NCBI RefSeq assembly: GCF_037893015.1
Contig: NC_133666.1
Location: 655,056,869-655,120,868, forward strand
Direction: 5' to 3'
DNA from: Macrotis lagotis
Lineage: Eukaryota; Chordata; Mammalia; Peramelemorphia; Peramelidae
Length of the DNA: 64,000 nt
Shown: in pieces, positions 1 through 11,200 of the stretch
How positions within the stretch are numbered: position 1 is the stretch's first letter
How the letters are laid out: every line of letters starts with the position of its first letter
Notes under the pieces: generated by a model
What the model saw: the letters and a program-made list of their open reading frames with translations, nothing else
What the model was told of the DNA's origin: nothing
Database searches by the model: none
Position numbers and translations under genes: made by a program

Positions 1-137
1 GATTCTCTTATTCTAGTTGAAATGCTTTTCCCACTATATCAATCTCCCTCTTCCTAATCTCCCAGTTCCCAAGAAGGAGACCAGAGATAGAATTTCTCCT
101 TCCCCCAGTTCATTTCTACTCTGGACCTGGGCCTTAC

Positions 138-224
138 CTCGAGATAGGATAATGACACTGAAGATGAAGGAAAGGGCAAAGAAGACCATCATTATCAGGA
201 AGGCCAGGCGACTCAACGACGGAG
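138..224 (-). CDS. Candidate transmembrane exon of the same gene
   Basis: The minus strand shows a good acceptor (CATCTTTGCAG), 87 open nucleotides, and a consensus donor (CGAG then GTAAGG). The translation is PSLSRLAFLIMM, VFFALSFIFSVIILSR, followed by a split Gly codon. About 21 consecutive hydrophobic residues are flanked by Arg on both sides, as expected of a single-pass membrane helix. Both ends are phase 1, matching the exon at 1927-2007. Exons downstream would lie beyond the left window edge. The helix resembles those of CLEC4-type lectins and of MCEMP1 in general character only. The two independent splice sites and the phase match are the main support, and there is no homology proof. 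Confidence 0.45.
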
Positions 225-1926
225 CTGCAAAGATGGAGTGTTGTGGGAAGCCCAGGCCTCCTGGCCCCCAGACCCAGCTCCCTTCAGGAAGCTTGGGTAA
301 ACTCATCCACCATGTTTCCCAGACCCAGAATGCCTCAACCTTCTCGGAAGCAGTTGGAAGTTGCTGCAGCTGGCTTTGGGAAGACCTATCTTTAAACTCT
401 TGCTGGTTAGCTATAGGGTCCTGGGTGAGTAGCTTTACCTCCCCTGGCTTCAGATAATATTAACACTTACCTCCCTAAGTTATTGTGACAATCATTTGAG
501 ACAACACAGTAAGACTCCCTTCTAGTACCATAGCAGTGCTAACCATAATTACTCTTATTATTACCTCTGCCATCCTCATCTCTAGCCTGCCTCCTAGGAC
601 CCTTCCCCCCACCAAGAGCTGGTTCCTCTCCCACCAGGTAGAGTTCTTTTCCCAGACCTTCTCTTCCCCTAAAACCCCTGGGATAATATTTCAACCTCTA
701 CTCCCGGGGGGGGGGGGTTCTACTTGAGTAAGTTCAATCAAACATCAGCATTCATTAAGCACCTACTATATACCCATCTAACAATAAAGAGAGGAAATGG
801 ACCAATGGTTTCACCTTCCCTTCTTTTTTTCTTTTGGCAAGGCATTTGGGGTTAAGTGACTTGCTCCACATCACACAACTAGTACATCTCAAATGACTGA
901 GTCTGGATTTGAACCCAGTTCTTCCTGAGTCCAGGATCGGTGCTCTATTGACTGCTTCACCTAGCTGACCCCTTCACCTTCTTTTCAAAGCAAAATGCCT
1001 TGGCTACCAGAAGCAGAGGGGTCAAACTCAAATAGAAATGGGGGAGGGGGAAGCACTAAACTGCCCATGAGGATCCCTGCTGGTCACATCCTGACCTCAT
1101 TTTAAAGTGCCATGTTATCTATGTTTCAATGTAATTTTATTTATTTTATTATTATAATAGAAAATATTATTATATTATATTAATATAAAATAGAATAGAA
1201 TATGTACAACATAACAAAATATTACTTTCATTATTATTGAGAACTATTAATAGTTTCTAATTCCATTTTAATCTGGTTTTTCATGAAGCTGACTCCCCAT
1301 TTTGGAAAGCTCCACACTTAGAGGTCCTATTTCTTGTCTAGGATCACTGATCTGTGTTCCGGGGGAGGAGTAGGTCTTCCAAGATCTGAAACCAGTTCTT
1401 TAAGCATCATGCCTCGCAAGGCAAAAATTTAGAATGCCTGTTCTTAAAGGGTTTATATTCTGTGGGGAAAGGCTACATGCATACACAAACACATCCATGC
1501 CATGTGTGTATGTGGAACACACATATTGTTTACTTGTATAGACATGTTATGCATTGATCACATGCTCGCACATACATGTCCACATGTCTACACACATACA
1601 TTACATATACCAAATAAATGCAATGTCATTTCAGAGATCAAACTACTAGCAGTTGAGAAACAAGTAAAGTTACATAGAGAAAGTGATTTTTGAGCTAAGA
1701 CAGGAAGGAAATTAGAGATTGTAAAGGGGAAAATGAAGAAGTGCATTATTGCTTATTGAATTGACTTGAATGACTTTCCTGCCAGGGTGTGTCCCCTGGG
1801 AGCTGCCCCTGTAGAAGCCCTTGTTTCCAGTCCTCTCTTAGGCCCAAGAAGTCCTGTCTCTTAGTCCTGACACAGGCTACTGTGACCCCAGAAGCACTCT
1901 CCTCTCTTCCCTGGCCCCCCACATAC
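225..1926 (-). other. Putative intron between the two candidate exons
   Basis: About 1.7 kb separates the two phase-compatible exons. It contains an antisense SINE (819-972), a G12 tract at 706-717, a small MIR-like 3' fragment near 744-790, an AT-rich stretch at 1118-1260 and a CA/TG-rich stretch at about 1480-1610. I see no further coding signal. Confidence 0.35.
819..972 (-). mobile_element. tRNA-derived marsupial SINE, antisense
   Basis: The poly-T start, GGCAAGG tail motif and the complement of the tRNA-like head (ending GCTGACCCC) define an older copy in minus orientation. The 9-bp direct repeat TTCACCTTC lies at both ends (810-818 and 973-981). Confidence 0.8.
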
Positions 1927-2007
1927 CTGGAAAACTTCTTAGGCTCTGGTTCCTTTGGGTTTTGATGTTGAAGTGGCTCCATTCAGGGGGCATCAACTCG
2001 TTCTCAT
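1927..2007 (-). CDS. Candidate internal exon of a type II membrane protein gene (cytoplasmic part)
   Basis: On the minus strand a CCTATTTAG acceptor precedes an 81-nt open segment that ends TTTTCCAG before a GTATGT donor. Read with two leading bases it gives ENELMPPEWSHFNIKTQRNQ then SLRSFP, with one base left over (phase 1 to phase 1). The next downstream candidate exon at 138-224 begins in exactly the complementary phase, and the join makes an Ala codon. The peptide is polar and would lie before the membrane helix of that second exon. I do not recognise the protein. The order (short polar N-terminal part, then one helix) fits type II proteins such as C-type-lectin-like receptors, but that is inference. 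The first exon, if any, would lie to the right. Confidence 0.4.
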
Positions 2008-2032
2008 CTAAATAGGATGATCAAATACCATT

Positions 2033-2870
2033 CTCCACTAATCCCCATCAATAGGGGAGGAACTAAGTAGGCAGTGGGCAAATGAGGCTGTCCACCCCCA
2101 CCCCCAGCCCAGCCCTCCTGGTTCTCCTGGTCTTACTAACTCAAGTTTCTCTTTCATGCTACTTCTGGACTCCCCTTCACCTGTCATGAGTAGAGCCCCA
2201 GTGGGACCTGAAAGCCCTACTCTTCAACCCCAATATCCCTGCTTCCTAGTCTATCCACTGGCACCCTTGGCCTCATATCTACCAACCCAATCCTGCCAAC
2301 TCAGGGGACTTCAGCTCCTCAGGGTCACACATCTCTGTTGTCCTTTCTAAAGGCCACTTCAGTTCTGCCTAGGGATTGCACTCTACCCTCTCCAACTCTG
2401 CAGTTTTTCTTCCGTTTTCAGAAGAACCCTCCCAGGTTCCCATATTCTTATTTGACAAAATATGAACAGGAACAAAAATGAACTTGTCCTGCTTCAACAT
2501 TGGCTAAAACAAAGTGTGTGGGGGGGGGGGGGATAAAAAGGAATGGAGTAAAAAAATAATGAACATGGAGGGCAACCCAGAAAGGAATGGGCCAGGATAT
2601 TAGTGATACAAGGGAAAACTACACAAGGAACAACAGGCCCCTCCAAAAGGCTTGAATTCAATGTGGAGTTGGGGAAATAAGGAGGAGAAGGAACTTTTAT
2701 CTCAGTACCAATAGGGGCAGGTGTCAAAATGGATAGAGCACTGAATACCCACATCACAAGAGGTCCCAGATGTGCATTGGGGGTTGAGGAGGCTCATCAT
2801 CTACCAGATCAACCAAGATTAGTGCTATTTCAAAGACAAAGGCATTTAATCACAATTTTTCAATTGTCTC
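2033..2870. other. Non-repetitive stretch without clear gene
   Basis: Mostly C/T-rich unique-looking sequence with a G13 tract at 2520-2532. The short open frames here have no splice or start context that I can support. It could be the upstream intron of the minus-strand candidate gene. Confidence 0.4.
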
Positions 2871-3088
2871 AATCCTGTTTTATTCCTCGTGATCCCATTT
2901 GGGATTTTCTTGGCAGAGAAACCAGAGTGATTTGTCTGTCATTTCCTTCTCCAGATCATTTCACAGATGAAGAAACTGAGGTAAACAGGGTGAAGTGACT
3001 TTCCCAGAGTCACACAGCTAGTAATTCTCTGAGGCCAGATTTGAATTCATTTCTTCCTGAATCCAGGTCCAGTATCCTATCCACTGCT
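2870..3088 (-). mobile_element. SINE with BovB-like tail (SINE1/MAR1 type), antisense
   Basis: The segment reads GATCCCATTTGGGATTTTCT then CTTCTCCAG, ACAGATGAAGAAACTGAGG and TCACACAGCTAGTAA. This is the complement of a CORE-like SINE whose 3' end resembles RTE/BovB tails. It ends at the tRNA-head complement TATCCTATCCACTGC. Confidence 0.7.
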
Positions 3089-3224
3089 TAAATATTTGAT
3101 AATAGACACAGGGACCCCTTTACCCATAGGTGACTAAATTTTCAGTGGGAGGAAATAGACAAATATAGAACAAGTGTAGAACATCATTATGGGAGGCATT
3201 CATCAGAACCACAAATGGCCAGAA

Positions 3225-3486
3225 AAAGACCTGAAAGCTCACTTAACTCTATCTGTAATGGCTGTTCCTTGTGCCTGGAATGCTTTCTTCTCATCTCTGG
3301 CTCATACCTTTCAATTCAAATCTCATTTTCTGCAGGAAGTCTTTCCTAGTTCTTCACTCTTTCCCCTCTAAGATTACCTTTACTTATATTGTGTTTATCT
3401 TCTGTGTCTGTATATACATGTGTGTATATGTACAGATATATATGTATATATATATATATATATATAATATGGAAGACAACATTCAA

Positions 3487-3524
<38 letters not shown>

Positions 3525-3566
3525 TTATACTTTTGGAGATGGAGAATGTTCTGTTGTCTTTCTTTA
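3225..3566 (+). mobile_element. L2 LINE 3' region, first part (split by an L1)
   Basis: TGTGCCTGGAATGC followed by CTCATTTTCTGCAGGAAGTC and TTTCCTAGTTC is the conserved L2 3' region. An L1 splits the element: the terminal motif TATCCCCAGTTCTTAACAAA reappears at 4140-4190. It includes an AT microsatellite at 3431-3521. Confidence 0.75.
3431..3521. repeat. (TA)n microsatellite
   Basis: Two AT-dinucleotide runs, about 3437-3466 and 3490-3521, lie within the L2 remnant. Short Tyr/Ile open frames across them are composition artefacts. Confidence 0.9.
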
Positions 3567-3580
3567 TATCCCCAGTTCTT

Positions 3581-4139
3581 TTTTTTTTCTTTTCTTTTTA
3601 GAAAGATTTTTTTATTTTGAGTTTTATAATTTTTCCCCCATTCTTGCTTCGCTCCCTCCACCCCCCACAAAGGCAGTCTGTTAGTCTTTACATTGTTTCC
3701 ATGGTATACATTGATCTCAGTTGAATGTGATGAGAGAGAAAAATCATATCCTTAAGGAAGAAAAATAAAGTATGAGATAGCAAAATTATATAATAAGATA
3801 ACGGGCTTTTTTTCCCACTAAATTGAAGGTAATAGTCTTTGGTCTTTGATCAAACTTCACAATTCTTTCCCTGGATACAGATGGTATTCTCCATCACAGA
3901 CAGCCCCAGATTGTGCCTGATTGCTGCACTGATGGAATGAACGAGTCCATCAAGGCTGAACATCACCCCCATGTTGCTGTTAGGGTATACAGTGTTTTTC
4001 TGGTTCTGCTCATCTTGCTCAGCATCAGTTCATGCAAATCCCTCCAGGCTTCCCTGAATTCCCATCCTTCCTGGTTTCCAATAGAAAAATAGTGTTCCAT
4101 TACATACATATACCATAGTTTGTTAAGCCATTCCCCAAG
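3581..4139 (-). mobile_element. 5'-truncated L1, antisense, inserted in L2
   Basis: Poly-T at the left is followed by the complement of the L1 3' UTR and the ORF2 C-terminal region (TTGCTGTTAGGG, GGTTCTGCTC, CATTCCCCAAG). The 14-bp repeat TATCCCCAGTTCTT at 3567-3580 and 4140-4153 is a target-site duplication of L2 sequence, so the L1 landed in the L2. Confidence 0.85.
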
Positions 4140-4190
4140 TATCCCCAGTTCTTAACAAAGTGCCTAATACATGGTAAAAGTATAATATGG
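4140..4190 (+). mobile_element. L2 3' terminus, second part
   Basis: TATCCCCAGTTCTTAACAAA then GTGCCTAATACATGG is the usual L2 terminus and continues the L2 at 3225-3566. Confidence 0.7.
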
Positions 4191-5049
4191 TCAATTCTCA
4201 AATGGAAGAGGGAGATAATATTCCTAGAAAATGGTGCAAAGGTAAAAAATGAGAATGCTCATACATTAAAGTTACCATAACCAACAAAAACTGTAATCTT
4301 TCACTAAAGAACATTGAACATATATGCTTCTGCATACAATTTTTATAGCATTAATTTTGATATTATGAACTTTCTTAACATAATAACCATGAAATGACTC
4401 ATAAAATAAACATACAAAATAAAATTGGTAACATGCATTTTTGGTAACAAAACATTTTTTCTCTATTATTTCCCTAGAATTCTGTGACCTTTTGTGCTAA
4501 CAACTCAGTGTTTTAAAAAATTGATTTCAGACAAATATTCACTCTTCAAAACAAATGAAACCTACAGTACCATAAATATTGTAGAGCAAGTAAAATTCTT
4601 AAAACCAAAATATTTTTAAACTGAATCTTCTCTTCCACTGAATCAGATGGCAGTATGTCTGCTATTTTAAAAAGTATAATGTTACTTATTAATATCATCT
4701 CATTTATACTGGAAAAACTTATCTTGTTTATATAGTTTTAAGAAAAATAATAACAGCTAATATTTACATAACTAATGTCAGTATAAACAATTTCAAGATG
4801 TTTTTAACATTAGATTCCATGTTAACTGTCATTAAATAAAGTATTCATATACAGTAACAAATAGTCTTTCCTCTATATCATTTAACAGTAATTATGAATC
4901 CCAATGGTGATATAATGGATTGCATTTTCTGGATTTGGGATTTTTACTTTATGCTTCTTGTTTTTGCTACCTTAAACAGTCTATTATTTTTGTCTGTATT
5001 AATTTCAGTCATTCCATTCAGTTTTCTCTTCAAACTTGAGTCTAACTGG
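4191..5049. other. AT-rich stretch, no recognisable feature
   Basis: About 70 percent A+T with no splice-flanked open frame and no repeat that I recognise. It may be heavily decayed repeat. Confidence 0.5.
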
Positions 5050-5330
5050 TCTAAACATCATGAAAGATATATTTCACTTTTTTAAAAAATGAGAGATAGC
5101 ATGTTTTCCCCCCTTTAGTTCTAATTCATCTTTCATAACATGGGTAATATGGAAATATGGAAAGCATAATTGCACATGTACAACTTTTACCAGATTGCCA
5201 CCATGGAGAAAGGGGAGGAAGAAGAGGGTAGTTAAACAATTGTGGAACTCATAAAATTGCAAACAGATAAATGTTGTAAATTACCTTTTCATATAATTGG
5301 AAAAATAAAACAAAAAATGTAAAAATAAGA
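5050..5330 (+). mobile_element. L1 3' UTR and tail, sense
   Basis: The conserved L1 terminal blocks (TTCATAACATGGGTAATATG, CACATGTACAACTTTTACCA, ATAATTGGAAAAATAAAA) appear in order. The element is strongly 5'-truncated. Confidence 0.8.
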
Positions 5331-5368
5331 GATAAAAATTTTGACAATTAAATTTAATTGAACATTAC

Positions 5369-5484
5369 AGGCCCTGGAGTCAGGAGGATCTGAGTTCAGA
5401 TCTACCCTCAGACACTTAATAATTATCTAGCTATGTGATCTTAGACACATCACCTAACCCCATTGCCTTGCAAAACAAAAAAAA
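5369..5484 (+). mobile_element. 5'-truncated tRNA-derived SINE
   Basis: It begins inside the body at GGCCCTGGAGTCAGGAGG and runs to CCTTGCAAAACAAAA. The short repeat TGAACATT occurs at both edges. Confidence 0.85.
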
Positions 5485-5629
5485 ATGAACATTGCTAACA
5501 TTAAAAATTATCAGATTATCTCAATGATTATATAAAGCTGAAATTTATTTGAAAACTAGATTTTTATATGGTAATGATATTTTGTTATTTTTCAAAATCA
5601 GTCATCAATATACATTTATTTAAAGATAA

Positions 5630-6348
5630 AGTCAAGATGATGGAGTAGCTAGAAAAAATGAAATGATATCTTTCCTCTTCATAGCTCTCTCAAACAGATC
5701 TAGAAAACACATCTAACCAAATTCTAATCAGGAAGTCCAAAGGAAAAAAAATCCATGGTAAATATTTTTCCATTCTAGGTCAGCAGAGTCAGCCAGAAAG
5801 ATCTGCAGATAGTAAGGATTGAGCCTGGTCAGGAGCATACTCCCAGGAAGAGCCCTCCAGTATAGAAATAGGCTATGTACCAGAATAAATAGAGTTCTCA
5901 GATATGACACAGAGGGGCCTAAATTGGTGTAAGGTACAGGAATAACTGCCAACAAACTGCTCTGTCCAGGCTCAACTGACTGTTCAGGCCCTAAGGATGG
6001 CATTCCAGAATGAAAAAGCAGTCAAGGATATAGGTTATGCACAGACAAAGAACAAGATCAGAAATAAGATGCTACTGTGTTGTTTGAACTCCAGGAACTG
6101 AGAGAGTCTCAGCTAAAGCTTTAAGCCTAATCTGAAGAGAAATATCCAGGGCAAGAATCTCATACCTAAAGTTAGCCTATAGTCCTGATACTCTGAACCA
6201 GAAGTTTTCCAGCTGATTGATAGTGGTACAGTCCAGCACAATTTCTGAAAATAAAAAAAAAAAAAGGAGTAAGTTTCACAAGTTTGTTTTTCAGACCCAA
6301 ACCCAGATCAGGAACTTGCAGAGCTCAGACCAAGAGGGCAGTAAGTAG

Positions 6349-6350
<2 letters not shown>
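5630..6350 (+). mobile_element. Probable L1 5' UTR remnant
   Basis: GTCAAGATGATGGAGTAGCT followed by AGCTCTCTCAAACAGATC resembles the start of marsupial L1 5' UTRs (compare CCAAGATGGC ... GGAGCTCTCTGA at 35223). The rest is a decayed GC-moderate leader. Only the first 100 bases are diagnostic. Confidence 0.4.

Positions 6351-6386
<36 letters not shown>
6351..6386. repeat. (GT)n microsatellite
   Basis: Uninterrupted GT dinucleotide run of about 18 units. Confidence 0.97.
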
Positions 6387-6388
<2 letters not shown>

Positions 6389-6480
6389 AACATGTTTACA
6401 GATTAGTCATTTTCGGTATGAGGAATTAGGATTAAGGGAAAGAAATCCATAAGAGAATTTTTTTTAAAAGTAAATGTAGT

Positions 6481-6535
6481 TTGGGCAAGTCGCTTAACCC
6501 CACTGCCTTGCAAAAAAACAACAAAAAAAAAAAGG
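6481..6535 (+). mobile_element. Very short 5'-truncated SINE
   Basis: Only the tail remains (TTGGGCAAGTCGCTTAACCC then CCTTGCAAAAA). The 9-bp target-site duplication AAATGTAGT lies at 6472-6480 and 6536-6544. Confidence 0.8.
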
Positions 6536-6589
6536 AAATGTAGTACTCATCAGATTCAGAAGGGTTTTTGCTTTGTTTTGTTTTGTTTT

Positions 6590-6902
6590 TCTTCCTCTGG
6601 ATGGGGATAGCATTGTTCATAGCTGGTCTAAAAGGGTAGGCCTAGATATTTGAACTGCTGAGAGGAGCTGCATCCATTGAGGTTGATCAAATCACAATGT
6701 TGTTAATGTGTAGAATGTTCTCTTGGTTCTGCTCCCTTAGCTCAGCATCAGATCCTGTAATTCTTTACATGCTTCTCTAGAGTCTGACCATTTATGGTTT
6801 CTTATAGAATAATAGTACTCCATAACATTCATATATCATAACTTGTTCAATTATTCCCCAATTGATGGGCATCCCCTCACTTTCCAATTCTTGGGCAGTA
6901 AT
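6590..6902 (-). mobile_element. L1 3' region, antisense
   Basis: The complement of the L1 ORF2 end and 3' UTR is present: TTGATCAAATCACAATGTTG, TCTTGGTTCTGCTCCC and ATTCCCCAATTGATGGGCAT. Confidence 0.8.
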
Positions 6903-8301
6903 TAAATTAAAAAAGAGCTTAGATCTCTCATTTCTAGAAATCACAAAATTAAGACCATTATAAGATTCCATGAACCCACTTGAAAGGATCTTGATGAATT
7001 ATTAGATGTCTTTCTCACAAAAGCAAAAATGCTTCCTGTGTTATAAAATAGAAAATGAACCTGTCAGGACCACATAGCCCAGAACAGCTCCCAATTGGAA
7101 CTATAATAATGAGGGGGACTGGGAAACATTCAGAGATGCAGAAATGACCCTCTCTGATGTTCTACAGCAGGAAGCACAATAAACGATAGATTGAGAAATA
7201 TTCCATGGTACTCTACAGAATTTAGATGAATATTTTCATGCTTTTTATATCTGTTTGTGTGCTGCCACCCAGAAATTTGCTCAGTTGAATCCAGAAAATG
7301 AACGTCTTCTGAAAGTAATTGCTTCAGCTGATGTTAATCAATAGGCAACAGACATTTGCAATTACTTTCATAAATTCTGCCCCAGCTGGAGTGGAAAAAC
7401 TATTAGTGAACTCAGGGGAACTGTGTTATATGTTTGAAGGATGGAAAGAGAAGGCACTTAAGAGAAGGAAAGTAAGATTAAGGATGTGAAGATTTTGGCA
7501 GCCATCATGAAAAAAGACAGAGGAGAAGAGACCAAGGTAGAAAAGGTGATTTAAAAAGGGGGGAGGGGGTATTGTGCTTTGACTCTTAAAAGGAGAGCCA
7601 CTTTAAAGGGACTGAAGGAAACTTGAGAGGTACAAGGTGAGGGCAACATCTTCCAGTTTATCTACAGGGGACTCCCATGAGCTACAACCATCATCATTGC
7701 TATGGGGTCAGCAACCAACACAAATACCAAATAATCTGTACACTCTTGTGGATTCTAGGGATGGGAGGAGGAGGGATGTGATTGGAAACTAGGAGTGTTT
7801 CTTGAGAATGCGAAAGGGGGACACAGGTCATGGTTAAGGAGCCCTTACTTAAAAGTACCTTTACTTACTTGAGTTTACCATTAATGGAACACCCTTTGTT
7901 TGCTTGATCAACATGATTTTCTCTGCACTTGAGTTTCTTGGGGTTAAAGTCTGAAAGGGCAATGGATTTCTTAAGAGAAAATGAGGTCTGTGCTTTAACC
8001 ACCTCTTAAAATAGCTATAGGACCTTTGACAAATTTTCATTCCCTTCAGTTAGGGAGAAATCTCATTGTATGGAAGGGACCTGTTATATAAATCTGAGAT
8101 TGTTATTCACTGTGATCCGGAAAAATTTAGGTTAGAATAGAAAGGAACTGATTTGGCTCATTGGGCAATTTTAAAGGAATATAAACATTTTGTGTCTGAT
8201 TTTCCTGCCATGTTATGAAACTTGTCCGCTACTTTGTAGAGTTTATGAGCCCAGCCAAATCTGTGCAGATCCAGACTAAGGAAGGACTGCCCCCTTGTGT
8301 G
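6903..8301. other. Unassigned stretch, possibly decayed LTR sequence in its right third
   Basis: No coding or recognisable repeat signal from 6903 to about 7850. From 7850 to 8300 a TATA-like TATATAAATC and a T-rich block could be part of an old LTR, but I cannot define ends. Confidence 0.3.
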
Positions 8302-8621
8302 CAACAAAATGATACGGTGATGTTTGTCCTTCATTCTCAAAGAAGACCATGACATCAGGGAGGAGATGCCATGACAAGCAAATGAACTGAATTTGAGTGA
8401 GGGGAGCTGTGCTAAGTCACCAACCTCATTTTCTCTTTCCAGAGTCATCTGGGTCCAGTGACTAGATATGAATCAGGATGACTGGAGATGGCCCTAGATG
8501 TGAGGCAGTCAGGGTTAAGTGACTTTCCTAAGGTCCTGTAGCTATTGAGTGTCTGAGGTTGGATTTGAACTCGGGTTCTCCTGACTTCAGGACTGGCCCT
8601 CTACCCACTGCACCATCTAAC
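8302..8621 (-). mobile_element. 320-bp composite SINE, antisense (copy 1 of 2)
   Basis: On the minus strand it begins with a tRNA-like head (TTAGATGGTGCAGTGGGTAG) and ends with a distinct 3' half containing GGTCTTCTTTGAGAATGAAG. A collinear second copy lies at 62462-62788. The 3' half differs from the CCTTGCAAAAA SINEs and may derive from an RTE LINE. Confidence 0.75.
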
Positions 8622-8639
8622 AAATGTTTGCTTTTGTAA

Positions 8640-9560
8640 ATCAGTATTGCTGCACTTGGATACTGAACTTAGCAGGCACTATGCATGCACACTTGCCCTC
8701 TATTAATCAGGCTTAAAACAGGAGTTCCAAAAGATGGCAAGATGTCCCATCACCCTTTATTTTGCATGGGAGTGACTAACAACATGGTTAGCCAATTTTT
8801 TATGACTTAAATATTTCTGTGTTTTTTTTAATTGGTCTTCCTTGTAGAGATAATTTGCTGCAAGTGTTTGGAATGTCTCTTTGGTGTAAGAAATTACTCC
8901 CAAGACCTACCCCCAAATTACAAGCAACTGGAAGTAAGATGATACAGTTGCATTAGAGGAATAATATAGATCCAATTATATTGCTGCACCCTTAGGGGCA
9001 TCTGGATGTGAACATAGTGCTGTGTCTCAAGTCAGGAAAATTCATCTGTGTGACCCTAGGCACATCACTTCATCCTGTTTACCTCAGTTTCCTCATCTGT
9101 AAAATGAACTGGAGAAGGAAATTGCAAAGTACTCCAATATCCCTGTGGGAAAAAACCCCCAAAAAGTCACAAATAGTTAGACATGATGGAAACTACTGAA
9201 CAACAACAATGGGGGTAGGGGGAGAAGGAACAGTGCAAAGCCCAAGGAAATCATATTTTAATCTTGATTGACCTTTGAATACAAGATCAACCAATCAGCA
9301 GGGAATGATAATCTGGAGACACTCTTGTGTATGTACATCTAGACATGGGGAAAAGCTGAAGTGGCATAAAACTGATCTCCCCATCATACAAGTACCAATT
9401 AGCATTTTCTTGTCCTTATATGGAAGTGGTTTACTCTTGTCTATGAAAAACTGCATTCAGTTTGAAAATCAGTGCCAGCTGTACTCCAACTGCTTGCTGT
9501 TTTAGTATGCTAATAAAATTCTTTTGCCTTTTTTTCTCTCTGAGTTTGCCTCATTGATCA
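8640..9560 (+). mobile_element. LTR-like retroviral fossil
   Basis: A poly(A) signal (CTAATAAAATTC) near 9510 is followed by a T/C-rich U5-like stretch ending near GCCTCA, the usual order of an LTR 3' end. A SINE is inserted at 8995-9209. The family is not determined. The element looks old and fragmentary, and its left limit is a guess. Confidence 0.4.
8995..9209 (+). mobile_element. SINE with BovB-like tail, sense
   Basis: GGGGCATCTGGATG head, CAGTTTCCTCATCTGTAAAA core and GGAGAAGGAAATTGCAAAGT, ending in a short CAACAACAA tail. It is inserted in the LTR-like sequence. Confidence 0.75.
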
Positions 9561-10129
9561 GGGTCAAAGGGAGATGAGGACATTATACTGATTGAGACCT
9601 GGAGAATTGAAAAGTCTACTGGGTGGGGGGAATAGGGGGTGGAAGTAGTTGGAGCCCCCAGAAGCAACTAGGACCTGGAGGAGACAGACACAGGAAGATT
9701 TCCAGGCAAGTATACAAAAGAAGGTCAGCAAGAAAGGGTGTAGATCAATAGTGGGCTGCATAATCAGGATCATGGAAGAGGTACCCAACTATCAATGTGT
9801 CCTCTCTGACACCTGCAATGATTGACATTGTTCTAGGAGTGAAGTATAATGGGAAAGGAGAATCCAAGGTGTTAGCCCTACAAGGCAGTGGCAGGAAGTG
9901 CTATGAAGAGAAAGCCTAGAATGGATACCTAGGAAACTTTAATTGCATGAAGAATACAGAGAAAACAGAAAGGCAGAGAGTTATAGGCATCATGAATCAG
10001 ACAATAAGAGTCTTGAGGAAACAGAAAGAAAAGATATATAATGAAGAGGATGAAAGAAAAAAATTTTGGAAAAGGGTACAAAAAATGAAATTTTAAAAAT
10101 TAATCAACAGGACTAGCTGAAAAGGAGGA
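9561..10129. other. No recognised feature
   Basis: Purine-rich sequence. I see no supported exon or repeat. Part could be the internal region of the preceding LTR fossil. Confidence 0.4.
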
Positions 10130-10434
10130 AAGGGGAAATTTATTTGTCTGAGATGAAAAAGAAGACATATATAATTAGATAAAAGTTGGAGAGAAAAGGG
10201 ATTGATAAAATCCTAAGGGGAAAGAGGAAACAAAAAAAGAAATGGATATCAGCAAAAGAGGCAAGGAAAAGCTTTTTCAGTATAGTAGAAGAGAGGGAAG
10301 GTGAAGAGAAGTGAGTGAGTCTTAATCTAACTGGAAGTTGCTCAGAGAGGGAATAACATACACACCCAATTGAGCAAAGAAATCCATCTTACCCTAGAGG
10401 AAAATAGGAGAGGAAAGGGATTGGGGGGGGGGGG

Positions 10435-10915
10435 TTTGTAGGTGATAGTGATCATGGGTAAATTGGTTGTGCTGGGTCTAAAAATGAGATTTCTGTGAAA
10501 GTGAAAAACTCATAATTAGCCCTGAAATTGGGAAAGCTCAGGATTTTTATTTCACAAACCTGCAAAGTTCATGGATTAAACTTTTTCCTGTAAAGACAAT
10601 AAGCAGCTTGAGGACAAGCTGAATAATAAAGGTCTAGGCAAAAGTGCCTGAGGGAAAGAGAAAAAGGAAAACAGAGTTGGCTGGGCCCCAGTAAAGAATC
10701 AGGGATGACTGAGGTCAGATACCCATTCTAAGAGGCAGGAAATTGGAGTAAAGGAATGAAATGAGGTTGCATTTAGCTTGCCAAATTTATATTGACAATG
10801 AAGTTACATTGAAGGGAATTTACATCTGGTTAGGGCCCTTGCTGCCCAGTGAGCCCTCTAAACATTAGACAGGCACAAACAACATTTTCTTAATATTAAA
10901 AACTAGAAAGATATT
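10435..10915. other. Unidentified insertion in the HAL1-like copy
   Basis: This segment is absent at the homologous position of the other two copies. It follows a G-tract and ends before GAGGGAACTTTTGAGG. No terminal repeats are obvious, and its family is unknown. Confidence 0.4.
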
Positions 10916-11138
10916 TCTCCTTCTACAACAGAAAAGAGGGAACTTTTGAGGAGGGACAGGGTGAAAGGAGAGAGAAAATAGAACAAATAGGGTCCCCCAT
11001 AGGATGGTGGGAACTACAGTAGCAAGAGCAACTGTGGAGAAAAATATTGAAGCAATTTATCTGATGGACTTATGATAAAGAATACTATCCAACCCAAAGA
11101 CAGAGCTGATAGTATTTGAATACAAACTAAGCGTACTT

Positions 11139-11200
11139 CCCCCCCCCCCCGCCCACTTTATTTTTCTCTTTCTTTGTGTGTATGTGGGGGGGGGGGGGGG
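11139..11200. repeat. Paired poly-C and poly-G tracts
   Basis: A run of about 11 C near 11140-11150 and G15 at 11186-11200 lie 35 bases apart and could form a hairpin. They fall in the HAL1-like 3' UTR where the 35-38 kb copy carries SINE modules. Confidence 0.85.
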
